A stretch of 64,000 bases of DNA from an uncultured Microbacterium sp. Lineage in GTDB: Bacteria; Actinomycetota; Actinomycetes; Actinomycetales; Microbacteriaceae. The stretch covers positions 1 to 64,000 of the forward strand of contig NZ_CAMFHZ010000004.1 of assembly GCF_945952435.1 (NCBI RefSeq), written 5' to 3'. Every line of letters begins with the position of its first letter. Positions within the stretch are counted from its first letter, which is position 1. Both the position numbers and the translations under genes were made by a program. The notes beneath the pieces are model-generated. The model saw only the letters and a program-made list of their open reading frames with translations. It was not told where the DNA came from and did not search any database. Shown in pieces: positions 37,909-45,669 of this stretch.

Positions 37909-38881
37909 GACGGTCGACGCCGCGTCGCGGCCGGCGATCCCCGCTCTCGGCTACGGCGCCGCGAATGTCGGCAACCTGTTCCGCCGCATGACCGACGACG
38001 AGGCCTGGGCGGTGCTCGATGCGGCGTGGGAGAGCGGGATCCGCCTCTACGACACGGCGCCGCACTACGGGCTCGGGCTGTCGGAACGGCGGCTGGGAGC
38101 GTTCCTGCGCACCAAGCCGCGCGACGAGTACGTGCTCTCCACCAAGGCCGGCCGGCTTCTTCGTCCGAACCTCGCCCACGTCGAGGACGGTCTCGACACC
38201 GACAACGACTTCTTCGTTCCGGACGACGTGCAGCGCGTCTGGGACTTCTCGGAGGCGGGGATCCGTGCCAGCCTCGACGAATCGCGCGAGCGTCTCGGCA
38301 TCGAGCGCATCGACATCCTCTACCTGCACGACCCGGAGCGGCACGACCTGGATCTCGCGCTCGCCGAGGCCTTCCCCGCACTCGAGACGCTCCGTGCGGA
38401 GGGGCGGGTGGGGCGGATCGGCATCGGATCCATGACCTCCGACGCGCTCGCGACCGCCGTCCGCTCCGCCGACCTCGACACGATCATGGTCGCGGGGCGC
38501 TACACGCTGCTCGAACAACCTGCCGCGGCTGACGTGATCCCCGCGTGCCTGGAGCGGGGCACGCGTGTCGTGGCCGCCTCCGTGTTCAACTCCGGGCTGC
38601 TCGCGCAGAGCGAGCCGCAGCGCTCCGGCCGCTACGAGTACGGCGCCCTGCCCGAAGACCTGTGGCGGCGGCTCACCCGGATCGCCGACGTCTGCCGTGC
38701 CCACGGCGTACCGCTGCCCGCGGCCGCGATACAGTTCCCGCTGCAGTCCCCGGCCGTCGAGTCGGTCGTGGTCGGCGGGAGCCGCCCAGAACAGCTCCGT
38801 CAGAACGTAGAACTCGCGGCGGTGGACATTCCCGCGGAGCTCTGGCGCGAGCTCGCCGCCGAGGCCCTCATCCCGGGCTAG
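37901..38881 (+). CDS. Aldo/keto reductase (probable L-fucose dehydrogenase)
   Basis: A 326-residue [23 protein letters not shown] at the N-terminus, the catalytic [16 protein letters not shown] (Asp and Tyr), Lys in [11 protein letters not shown], and the C-terminal [11 protein letters not shown] cofactor segment fit the aldose 1-dehydrogenase group, which oxidises L-fucose to the lactone. It lies directly after the dehydratase and before FucU. Confidence 0.85.
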   Translation: MSETVDAASRPAIPALGYGAANVGNLFRRMTDDEAWAVLDAAWESGIRLYDTAPHYGLGLSERRLGAFLRTKPRDEYVLSTKAGRLLRPNLAHVEDGLDTDNDFFVPDDVQRVWDFSEAGIRASLDESRERLGIERIDILYLHDPERHDLDLALAEAFPALETLRAEGRVGRIGIGSMTSDALATAVRSADLDTIMVAGRYTLLEQPAAADVIPACLERGTRVVAASVFNSGLLAQSEPQRSGRYEYGALPEDLWRRLTRIADVCRAHGVPLPAAAIQFPLQSPAVESVVVGGSRPEQLRQNVELAAVDIPAELWRELAAEALIPG

Positions 38882-38904
38882 CCCCGATCTCGCCGCCCCC
38901 TTCC

Positions 38905-38965
38905 GCTCCCGTCGCAGTATGTGCCGGAAAGGATCGGGGAAAACGGAAGTGATTGCGACGGGAAC
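38905..38965. repeat. 61-bp palindromic repeat element, copy C
   Basis: Outer arms GCTCCCGTCGC (38905-38915) and GCGACGGGAAC (38955-38965), inner arms CCGG-rich and degenerate. Same length as copies A and B. It sits inside the fucose operon, between the AKR stop and fucU. Confidence 0.7.
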
Positions 38966-38992
38966 GATGGATCAGAAGACGAGGAGAAACCC

Positions 38993-39412
38993 ATGTTGGA
39001 AGGAATCGACCCCTTGCTCACCGGTGAGCTGCTGCTGCACCTCGATCGCATGGGCCACTCGGACGCGGTCGTCGTGGCCGACGCGCACTTCCCGGCGTGG
39101 GCGCTCGGTGCACGTGTCGTCGACCTGCCGGGTACGACGACGCCGGACGTGCTCGCCGCGATCAGATCCGTGGTGCCGCTCGACGCCGCCCCGGGGCTCG
39201 ATCTCATGGCCTCGGCGGACGGCACCGTTCTCGACGTCCAGCGCGAGCTCATGGTCGCCGCCGGCACGGAGGAGGAGACGACGCGCTTCGTGGAGCGTTT
39301 CGCGTACTACGACGTGGCGAAGAGCGCCTATCTGATGGTTCGCACGGGGGAGACCCGGAAATACGGCAACGCCCTGCTGCGCAAGGGCGTGGTCGGACAC
39401 CTATCCGCATGA
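38993..39412 (+). CDS. fucU: L-fucose mutarotase (RbsD/FucU family)
   Basis: A 139-residue FucU/RbsD protein interconverting the anomers of L-fucose. Signatures: MLEGIDPLLTGELLLHLDRMGHSD at the N-terminus, VVVADAHFPA with the catalytic His, and the C-terminal TGETRKYGNALLRKGVV. GAGGAG precedes ATG 38993. Upstream in-frame codons are excluded because they lie in repeat copy C. Confidence 0.93.
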   Translation: MLEGIDPLLTGELLLHLDRMGHSDAVVVADAHFPAWALGARVVDLPGTTTPDVLAAIRSVVPLDAAPGLDLMASADGTVLDVQRELMVAAGTEEETTRFVERFAYYDVAKSAYLMVRTGETRKYGNALLRKGVVGHLSA

Positions 39413-39456
39413 GCGGACTCACACGATCGACACGAGAGAGAAAAGAGACGAGCGTC

Positions 39457-40725
39457 ATGCGACAGCAGTGGTTCGACGAGGCGCGCTTCGGAATGTTCGT
39501 GCACTTCGGCCTGTACAGTGCGGCGGCACGACACGAGTGGGTGAAGAGCTACGAACGTCTGAGCGACGAGGAGTACCAGGCCTACTTCGAGCACTTCGAT
39601 CCGGACCTGTTCGATGCGCGGGCGCTCGCCCGCCGCGCGAAGGCGACGGGGATGGGCTACGTCGTTTTGACCACGAAGCACCACGACGGGTTCTGCCTGT
39701 GGGACTCGGCGCTGACCGACTACACATCGGTCCGGGCCTGCGGACGCGATCTCGTGCGCGAGTACGTCGACGCCCTCCGCGCCGAAGGGCTGAGGGTGGG
39801 CCTCTACCACTCGCTCATCGACTGGCATCACCCCGACTTCACGGTCGACGCCAACCATCCGCGCCGCGACGACGCGATCGAACACGAGCGCAACCGCGAG
39901 CGCGACATGGATCGCTACCGCGCGTATCTGCACGGACAGGTGCGCGAACTGCTGACGCAGTACGGGGAGATCGACTACCTCTTCTTCGACTTCACCTACC
40001 CCGAGGAGAGGGACGGATGGGCCGGCAAGGGCCCGACGGACTGGGATGCGGACGCGCTCCTGGCGCTCTGCCGCGAGCTGCAGCCGCAAATGCTCGTGAA
40101 CGACCGCCTCGGGATCCCCGCCGACTTCGTCACTCCGGAGCAGTACCAGCCGACCGCGCCCATCGTCGTGGACGGCGTGCCCCAGGTATGGGAGGCATGC
40201 CAGACGACGAACGGATCCTGGGGCTATCACCGGGACAATCACGACCAGAAGTCCGCGGTGCTACTGGCTCAGATGCTCGCGGACTCCGTCGCGATGGACG
40301 GGAACATGCTGCTCAACGTCGGCCCGGACGGGCGGGGGAGCATCGCACCCCGCGATGAGGCCTTGCTCGCGGAGCTGGGCGAATGGATGCGTCTGCATCG
40401 GGACGCGATCGTCGGGGCGGGGCACGCCGGCTTCCCGGCGCCTCGTGAGGGCGTCTACACCCGCCGCGGCGACCGGCTCTACCTGCACCTCTTCACCTGG
40501 CCGCTGGGCTTCGTGCACCTGGACGGCCTCGGCGACGCGGTGACCTACGCGCGGCTGCTGAACGATGGATCCTGGCTGAAGACGTCCCGGACGGATCCGG
40601 AGCAGCAGGCGACGCTGATGACGCCGGCGGGGGAGGCACCGGGCACCCTCACCGTGCATCTTCCCGTGCGCCGGCCGGACGTGCTGATCCCCGTGATCGA
40701 GCTCTCCCTCGCACCGGGGGTCTGA
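39457..40725 (+). CDS. Alpha-L-fucosidase (GH29)
   Basis: A 422-residue GH29 glycosidase. WFDEARFGMFVHFGLYSAAA is the GH29 opening, VLTTKHHDGFCLWDS is the conserved block with substrate-binding His residues, and IDYLFFDFTYPEE carries the likely nucleophile Asp. No signal peptide, so it acts in the cytoplasm on imported fucosides. ATG 39409, overlapping the fucU stop, is an alternative start 16 codons upstream. Last intact gene of the fucose operon. Confidence 0.9.
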   Translation: MRQQWFDEARFGMFVHFGLYSAAARHEWVKSYERLSDEEYQAYFEHFDPDLFDARALARRAKATGMGYVVLTTKHHDGFCLWDSALTDYTSVRACGRDLVREYVDALRAEGLRVGLYHSLIDWHHPDFTVDANHPRRDDAIEHERNRERDMDRYRAYLHGQVRELLTQYGEIDYLFFDFTYPEERDGWAGKGPTDWDADALLALCRELQPQMLVNDRLGIPADFVTPEQYQPTAPIVVDGVPQVWEACQTTNGSWGYHRDNHDQKSAVLLAQMLADSVAMDGNMLLNVGPDGRGSIAPRDEALLAELGEWMRLHRDAIVGAGHAGFPAPREGVYTRRGDRLYLHLFTWPLGFVHLDGLGDAVTYARLLNDGSWLKTSRTDPEQQATLMTPAGEAPGTLTVHLPVRRPDVLIPVIELSLAPGV

Positions 40726-40760
40726 TCGAGACGGTGCCGCGGTGTCGTCCGCTTCGCGGC

Positions 40761-40950
40761 TCAGGCGACCGGATCGACGAGCTCCCGGGCGAGCCGCGCG
40801 GCACCGTAGAGCGCGGCATCCGGTCCTGTGCGCGCGGACTCGATCCGCAGCGTCTGCGTGGCCAGCGGGTGGCACGCCTCGTACACCCGGCTGCGCACGG
40901 CCGCGAGGAACGGTTCGCTCGCGCTCATGCCTCCGGTGAGGAACACGGGC
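40761..40950 (-). pseudogene. C-terminal stump of a sugar-kinase-like (ROK/BadF) protein
   Basis: About 63 residues, reading PVFLTGGMSASEPFLAAVR and ending in a GPDAALYGAARLARE segment, match the C-terminal Gly-Gly turn and last helix of ROK or BadF-type sugar kinases. The other 240 or more residues are missing: the frame stops making sense at about 40950, where a different gene fragment on the other strand begins. Confidence 0.6.
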
Positions 40951-41167
40951 CTACACGCGTTCCGCCGGTGCCGTGCACGTGCACGCCCTCGACCCCGCCG
41001 CGGGCGTGCTCGAACTGCCGGCCGAGCTGTCCGGAACGGTCGTCGCGCGCTGGGCGGACGGCGCGCCGGCCCAGACCGAGAGCCGACCGGACGGGGCGAC
41101 GGTCGCCTGGATTCCCGAGCGACTCCGCGACGCCCCGGTCGCGGTGCTCACCGTCGAGGTTCGCTGA
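40949..41167 (+). pseudogene. C-terminal stump of a glycoside hydrolase (GH29-like)
   Basis: An open frame from about 40949 to TGA 41167 reads AYTRSAGAVHVHALDPAAG and GVLELPAELSGTVVARWADG, like the beta-sandwich C-terminus of alpha-L-fucosidases. No start, ribosome site or catalytic domain remains, and there is a stop (40937-40939) upstream in frame. It abuts the kinase stump, consistent with a deletion that removed both 5' halves. Confidence 0.6.
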
Positions 41168-41175
41168 CGCCGCGC

Positions 41176-41218
41176 GACGGTGCACAAGGAGACGGTGCAC
41201 AAGGACGGTGCACAAGGA
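41176..41218 (+). repeat. Triple 15-bp repeat containing GTGCAC
   Basis: GACGGTGCACAAGGA occurs at 41176-41190, 41191-41205 and 41204-41218, the last two sharing two bases. It lies between the stump and the 3' end of the minus-strand membrane gene. Confidence 0.9.
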
Positions 41219-41267
41219 GGCGGAGACGGCACCGGGAACGGGCCGCCTCCGCCTCCGCGGCGTGGTC

Positions 41268-42260
41268 TCACGGGGTCGCGGTGGGCGCCGGCTCCGAGCC
41301 GTTCGTCGTGGCGTCGGGGATCGTCAGGGGAGCGTCGGTCCCGCTCGGCCACACGGGCGCCGGAAGGGTCGTGTCCGTCTTGCCGTCGCGGATCTCCCGC
41401 AGCGCGTCGGCGATCGCGCTGGAGTTCTCGGGCACGGGCAGCCCGCATGTGCGCAACTCGGACGCGAACTCGAGCGTGAGGCGGGTCTTGCCCGCCTCGA
41501 CGGCCTGAGCAGTCGTCCCCGTGCGCTTGTCGCTGCCGGTCTGGATCGCGGGCACCTGCTCGCACACGTGGTATACCTTGCCCCCGTCGACCCAGACGAC
41601 CTGGTCCTTGCCGAGGAGCTGGATCACGGTGGACTGATCGGCCGTGTACTGCTCGACGGAGGGCGGGGTGAAGTCGATCCCGAGGACGACGGCGAGCGCC
41701 GCGAGCACGATGCCGACGATGCCGGCCGTGGTCTTCTGGCCCTTGCTCATGTCCTTGTTCAGGAAGACCATGACGATCAGCGGCACGAACGCGATGATCG
41801 CGATGATCGCGCCCAGCTGGTTCTGCACGAAGAAGCGCACCGTGTCCGATCGGCGGGCCGGGTCGAGGCGATTCGCCTTCTTCCACAGGAAGGAGCCGGT
41901 GATGGACAGCGCCGCGATGACGACGAACAGGACGATGAGCGTGATGAAGGCCCATTGCGGGAATTGCGCGGTCGCTCCCTGCTGCTCGAGCAGACCGGTC
42001 TGCGGGTCGCGCACGAGCTCGCCGTCCTCGTTGACGAACTGTCGCTGACGCAGCAACCAGAAGATGCCGACCGCCTCGCCCGCGATCGCCACGATCCACA
42101 GCACCATCGCGATCCAGCGGAATCGCGTCGCGCTGGCCTTGGCGGCCGGCGTAGGCACCCAGCCCGCGGGGGGTTCCGCGGGACCGTTCTCGGGTGCCGC
42201 GGATGCCGCCGACGGTCTCGGCCTCGCGGCGGCGTTCTTCCTGGTGCTCTTCTGAGTCAC
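41268..42260 (-). CDS. Conserved membrane protein, hypothetical
   Basis: A 330-residue protein: Ala/Pro-rich cytoplasmic N-terminus, four predicted membrane helices (IAMVLWIVAIAGEAVGIFWLL, minus its last residues; FITLIVLFVVIAALSITGSF; AIIAIIAFVPLIVMVFL; GIVGIVLAALAVVLGI), then a soluble extracytoplasmic domain with two Cys (YHVCEQVP and LRTCGLPVP) that could form a disulfide, and a low-complexity tail. GTG start. No known function; I recall similar proteins only as hypothetical in Microbacteriaceae. Confidence 0.78.
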   Translation of the reverse strand: MTQKSTRKNAAARPRPSAASAAPENGPAEPPAGWVPTPAAKASATRFRWIAMVLWIVAIAGEAVGIFWLLRQRQFVNEDGELVRDPQTGLLEQQGATAQFPQWAFITLIVLFVVIAALSITGSFLWKKANRLDPARRSDTVRFFVQNQLGAIIAIIAFVPLIVMVFLNKDMSKGQKTTAGIVGIVLAALAVVLGIDFTPPSVEQYTADQSTVIQLLGKDQVVWVDGGKVYHVCEQVPAIQTGSDKRTGTTAQAVEAGKTRLTLEFASELRTCGLPVPENSSAIADALREIRDGKTDTTLPAPVWPSGTDAPLTIPDATTNGSEPAPTATP

Positions 42261-42352
42261 GGTGGTCCTTTCCTCCCGGATGACGGCCCCCCGGATGACG
42301 GCGCCCGGATGATGGCACCGAGCATACTGGGAACTCGCCGTACGCTGGGGAC

Positions 42353-42847
42353 ATGACTTCCGACCCCGACGACGCGTTGCGCTGGGACGGTGACGAGCCG
42401 GAGCGCGCGTCCGCCCCCGCCGTCCGACCCGCGCCCCCGTCCGCCGCGTCCGCTCCGGAGCCCGACGCCGACGTGCGGTCCTCCACGGGGAGCGCGGAGC
42501 CGCGCACCGAGGCCGGGCATGACGATGCCGGGGAGGACGAGGAACGCGACGGGATCGGCAACGTCGCCCTCGTGTTCTACGGGATCATCGGCGGGGTCTA
42601 TCTGCTGTTCGCCGTCGGCTGGGCGGTGGGCGGCTTCCGCCTGCGCCCCCGCGCCTCGCTGCTGCTGCCCGACGTGATGTACTTCCCGTGGCTCTGGGCC
42701 GCCGTGCTCGCCGCGCCGCTCTGGTTCGCCGCGGCGTGGGTGCTGACGCGGGGGAAGGCGAGCTGGATCCGCATCGTCGCCCTGATCGGCGGTGGCCTGC
42801 TGCTCGTCCCGTGGCCCTTCGTGATGTTCGGGACGGTGGGAGCATGA
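42353..42847 (+). CDS. Small membrane protein, hypothetical
   Basis: A 164-residue protein. The first 65 residues are acidic and Pro/Ala-rich, followed by three membrane segments (VALVFYGIIGGVYLLFAVGW, FPWLWAAVLAAPLWFAAAWV, IVALIGGGLLLVPWPFVMFG). TACGCT at 42340-42345 places the transcription start at ATG 42353. Overlaps the next gene by ATGA. Function unknown. Confidence 0.72.
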   Translation: MTSDPDDALRWDGDEPERASAPAVRPAPPSAASAPEPDADVRSSTGSAEPRTEAGHDDAGEDEERDGIGNVALVFYGIIGGVYLLFAVGWAVGGFRLRPRASLLLPDVMYFPWLWAAVLAAPLWFAAAWVLTRGKASWIRIVALIGGGLLLVPWPFVMFGTVGA

Positions 42848-43179
42848 GCGCCGAGGAGACGATGGTGAAGGAACCGGCCGCGTCCCGCCCGCGAGGGCTG
42901 CTGTACGGGCTGATCGGCCTCTTCGGGCTGTTCTACGCCTACGCGATCTGGAACGCGATCGCGTACACCATCCCGCTCGCGGGCCTCGGCATCGGCACCA
43001 CCGCCTGGGTCGCGCTGATCCTCTCGATCGTGCTCCCCGCCGTCGTGTTCGCCTTCGCGCTGTCGCTCACGCGCCGACGGGGCCTGGGCACCGTGGCGCT
43101 CGTGCTGCTCGCGGGCCTCGCCCTGGTCGCGGTGTTCTGGATGGACGTGGTGGGCTACACGCTCAGCGGCGCCCACTGA
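42844..43179 (+). CDS. Small membrane protein, hypothetical
   Basis: A 111-residue protein with three hydrophobic segments (LLYGLIGLFGLFYAYAIW, ALILSIVLPAVVFAFALSL, VALVLLAGLALVAVFWM). ATG 42844 is coupled to the upstream gene by a four-base overlap, so the two may form a complex. Its stop codon is the first codon of a 27-bp tandem repeat. Function unknown. Confidence 0.72.
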   Translation: MSAEETMVKEPAASRPRGLLYGLIGLFGLFYAYAIWNAIAYTIPLAGLGIGTTAWVALILSIVLPAVVFAFALSLTRRRGLGTVALVLLAGLALVAVFWMDVVGYTLSGAH

Positions 43180-43257
43180 GTCGTCGGTGCCGCAGGACGT
43201 CGCTGAGTCGTCCGTGCCGCAGGGTGCCGCTGAGTCGTCCGTGCCGCAGGGCGTCAC
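43177..43257 (+). repeat. Three 27-bp tandem repeats after a stop codon
   Basis: Units at 43177-43203, 43204-43230 and 43231-43257, each starting TGAGTCGTC and containing GTGCCGCAGG, differ at a few bases. The first unit begins with the TGA of the upstream gene, so the array has probably grown from the gene end. Confidence 0.9.
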
Positions 43258-43357
43258 ACGGGCCGGGCGCTCCCTTCGGCTCGGGTAGAGTGTTCGCACC
43301 ACGCGCCCCATCGGTGCGGCGCAACGGTTCCCCTCCCGAAGCTTCCGAAGGAACTCT

Positions 43358-44989
43358 GTGCCCGAGAACGCCGTGAACACGTCCGCCCACAAGCCCGTCG
43401 TCCTGCTCGCGGAGACGCTCTCGCCCGCCACGGTGGACGCCCTGGGACCCGACTTCGACGTCCGCTCGGTCGATGGGACCGACCGTGCGGCGCTCTTCGC
43501 CGCGCTGGCCGACGCCGACGCGGTGCTGATCCGCTCCGCCACGAAGATCGACGCCGAGGCGCTCTCGCACGCGCCGGTGCTCAAGGTCGTCGCCCGCGCG
43601 GGTGTGGGACTGGACAACGTCGACATCAAGGCGGCGACCGCCGCGGGCGTCATGGTGGTGAACGCGCCGACCTCGAACATCGTGTCCGCCGCGGAGCTCA
43701 CGGTCGGCCACGTGCTCAGCCTCGCCCGCCGCATCCCCGCTGCGCACGGATCCCTCTCGGCGGGGGAGTGGAAGCGCAGCTCCTACACCGGCGTCGAGCT
43801 CTTCGAGAAGACCGTCGGCATCGTCGGGCTGGGACGGATCGGCGCGCTCGTCGCCGCGCGGCTGGCCGCGTTCGACATGCGGGTCGTCGCGTACGACCCC
43901 TACGTGACGAGCGCGAGGGCCCAGCAGCTCGGCGTGCAGCTGGTCTCCCTCGAGGAGCTCGTCGCCGAGGCCGACTTCCTCACGATCCACATGCCGAAGA
44001 CGCCGGAGACGACCGGCATGATCGGCGCAGAGCAGTTCCGCGCGATGAAGCCGACGGCCTACGTCGTGAACGTCGCGCGCGGCGGCCTCATCGACGAGGA
44101 CGCGCTGCTCGTCGCCTTGCAGAACGGGGAGATCGCGGGTGCGGGGCTCGACGTCTTCACCTCAGAGCCGCCGGTCGAGGGCTCCACGGCCCGTGCGCTC
44201 ACCGCTCTCCCGAACGTCGTGGTCACCCCGCACCTGGGAGCCTCCACCGACGAGGCGCAGGAGAAGGCCGGAGTCTCGGTCGCCCGTTCCGTGCGTCTCG
44301 CTCTCGGCGGCGACCTCGTGCCGGATGCGGTGAACGTCGCCGGCGGCCTCATCGACCCCTATGTGCGTCCGGGCATCCCGCTGACCGAGAAGCTCGGCCA
44401 GATCCTCTCCGCCCTGGCCCAGTCGCCGCTCACGAGCCTCGACGTGGAGGTGCACGGCGAGCTCAACGGCTACGACGTGAGCGTGCTGCGCCTCGCCGCG
44501 CTCAAGGGCGTCTTCACCCCGATCGTGAGCGAGACGGTCTCCTACGTGAACGCGCCGTTGCTCGCGGAGCAGCGCGGTGTCGCCGTCCGCCTCGTCCAGG
44601 ACGACGTGAGCGAGGAGTACCGCAACGTCATCACGCTGCGCGGTGCGCTCTCGGACGGCAGCCAGGTGTCGGTCTCCGGCACGCTGACCGGCCCGAAGCA
44701 GATCGAGAAGCTCGTCGCGATCAACGGCCACGCCGTCGAGTTGCCCATCGAGAAGAACCACGTCGTCATGCTCTACACCGACCGCCCTGGCATCGTCGCG
44801 GTCTACGGACAGCGCTTCGGGGAGGCCGGCATCAACATCGCCGGCATGCAGATCGCCCGCGAGACCGCCGGTGGGCAGGCGCTGTCGGTGCTGACGCTCG
44901 ACTCGCCGATCCCCGACGCGCTGCTGGACGAGGTGCGCGCAGCCATCGACGCGGATCTGTTCCGGCAGATCGAGCTCGTCGACGCCTGA
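43358..44989 (+). CDS. serA: D-3-phosphoglycerate dehydrogenase
   Basis: First step of serine synthesis. The 543-residue protein is the long actinobacterial type: catalytic/NAD domains with GIVGLGRIGALVAARL near residue 155, VARGGLIDEDAL and PHLGASTDEAQEKAG (catalytic His), then the intervening ASB domain and a C-terminal ACT domain (MLYTDRPGIVAVYGQRFG) for serine feedback. GTG 43358 follows AAGGA; TAGAGT at 43286-43291 is the likely -10. A hairpin terminator follows. Confidence 0.96.
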   Translation: MPENAVNTSAHKPVVLLAETLSPATVDALGPDFDVRSVDGTDRAALFAALADADAVLIRSATKIDAEALSHAPVLKVVARAGVGLDNVDIKAATAAGVMVVNAPTSNIVSAAELTVGHVLSLARRIPAAHGSLSAGEWKRSSYTGVELFEKTVGIVGLGRIGALVAARLAAFDMRVVAYDPYVTSARAQQLGVQLVSLEELVAEADFLTIHMPKTPETTGMIGAEQFRAMKPTAYVVNVARGGLIDEDALLVALQNGEIAGAGLDVFTSEPPVEGSTARALTALPNVVVTPHLGASTDEAQEKAGVSVARSVRLALGGDLVPDAVNVAGGLIDPYVRPGIPLTEKLGQILSALAQSPLTSLDVEVHGELNGYDVSVLRLAALKGVFTPIVSETVSYVNAPLLAEQRGVAVRLVQDDVSEEYRNVITLRGALSDGSQVSVSGTLTGPKQIEKLVAINGHAVELPIEKNHVVMLYTDRPGIVAVYGQRFGEAGINIAGMQIARETAGGQALSVLTLDSPIPDALLDEVRAAIDADLFRQIELVDA

Positions 44990-45004
44990 GCGCCGGACCA
45001 TCAC

Positions 45005-45045
45005 CGACGAACCGCCGCCCTCGGAGAAAGGGCGGCGGTTCGTCG
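45005..45045. terminator. 17-bp-stem bidirectional terminator between serA and tetR
   Basis: Arms starting CGACGAACCGCC (45005-45021) and its complement (45029-45045) with a 7-nt loop. Convergent genes end on both sides. Confidence 0.88.
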
Positions 45046-45049
45046 TCGC

Positions 45050-45595
45050 TCAGCCTTCGACGGTGCGCCGGACGAGCGCGAGAAGGGCGTCCAGATCCGC
45101 TCCCGACGGCACGATCCCGTCGGAGGCGCCGGCGTCGACCGCGTTGTTGAAGAACAGCCCGTCGCTGAGCAGGAGCACGAGGTCGAGGGCCGCCTGGTCC
45201 CGCACGGAGGGGCGGAGCTCCGCCGCGGAGCGCTCGCGCATCCGGTGCAGGCACTCGGCCGCCGCCGCGCTGCCTCCCTGCGCGAGCCGCGACACCGCGA
45301 TGATCGCGCGGTCGAGGGCGTCGTTCATCATCACCGAGGTGCGCAGGTAGTACTCGACGGGACCGTCGGCGGCGCTGCGCATGCGATCGACGTCGTCGTC
45401 CACGAGCCTTTCGAGCCGTTCCCGCATCGCGGTCGCCAGGTCCTCCTTCGACGCGAAGTGGTAGAGCAGGCCGCCCTTCGAGACGCCGGCCGCTCTCGCG
45501 ACGGCGTCGAGGGTCGCCGCTCGTTCGCCGTCGGTGATGAGCAGCGACTCGTAGGCGTCGAGGACGCGCTCACGGGCGTGCGGAGGTCTGGCCAT
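45050..45595 (-). CDS. TetR-family transcriptional regulator
   Basis: A 181-residue regulator with the TetR HTH: ATLDAVARAAGVSKGGLLYHF with the recognition helix ending YHFASKEDL, residues about 27-52. The ligand domain is divergent, as usual. It is divergent from an MFS gene and has a palindrome-like site in its promoter, so it likely represses that pump. Minus-strand TATAGT (45608-45603) puts the transcription start at the ATG. Confidence 0.9.
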   Translation of the reverse strand: MARPPHARERVLDAYESLLITDGERAATLDAVARAAGVSKGGLLYHFASKEDLATAMRERLERLVDDDVDRMRSAADGPVEYYLRTSVMMNDALDRAIIAVSRLAQGGSAAAAECLHRMRERSAAELRPSVRDQAALDLVLLLSDGLFFNNAVDAGASDGIVPSGADLDALLALVRRTVEG

Positions 45596-45602
45596 GTCTG
45601 TT

Positions 45603-45626
45603 ACTATACCAGCTGGACGGTTTAGT
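45603..45626. promoter_or_regulatory. tetR-MFS operator
   Basis: ACTATACC (45603-45610) and GGTTTAGT (45619-45626) form an inverted repeat with one mismatch and an 8-bp spacer, overlapping the tetR -10. Confidence 0.65.
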
Positions 45627-45669
45627 TATCGGGCGCCTCGTTCACCGCCCGCGAGACGAGAGGTGCAGC

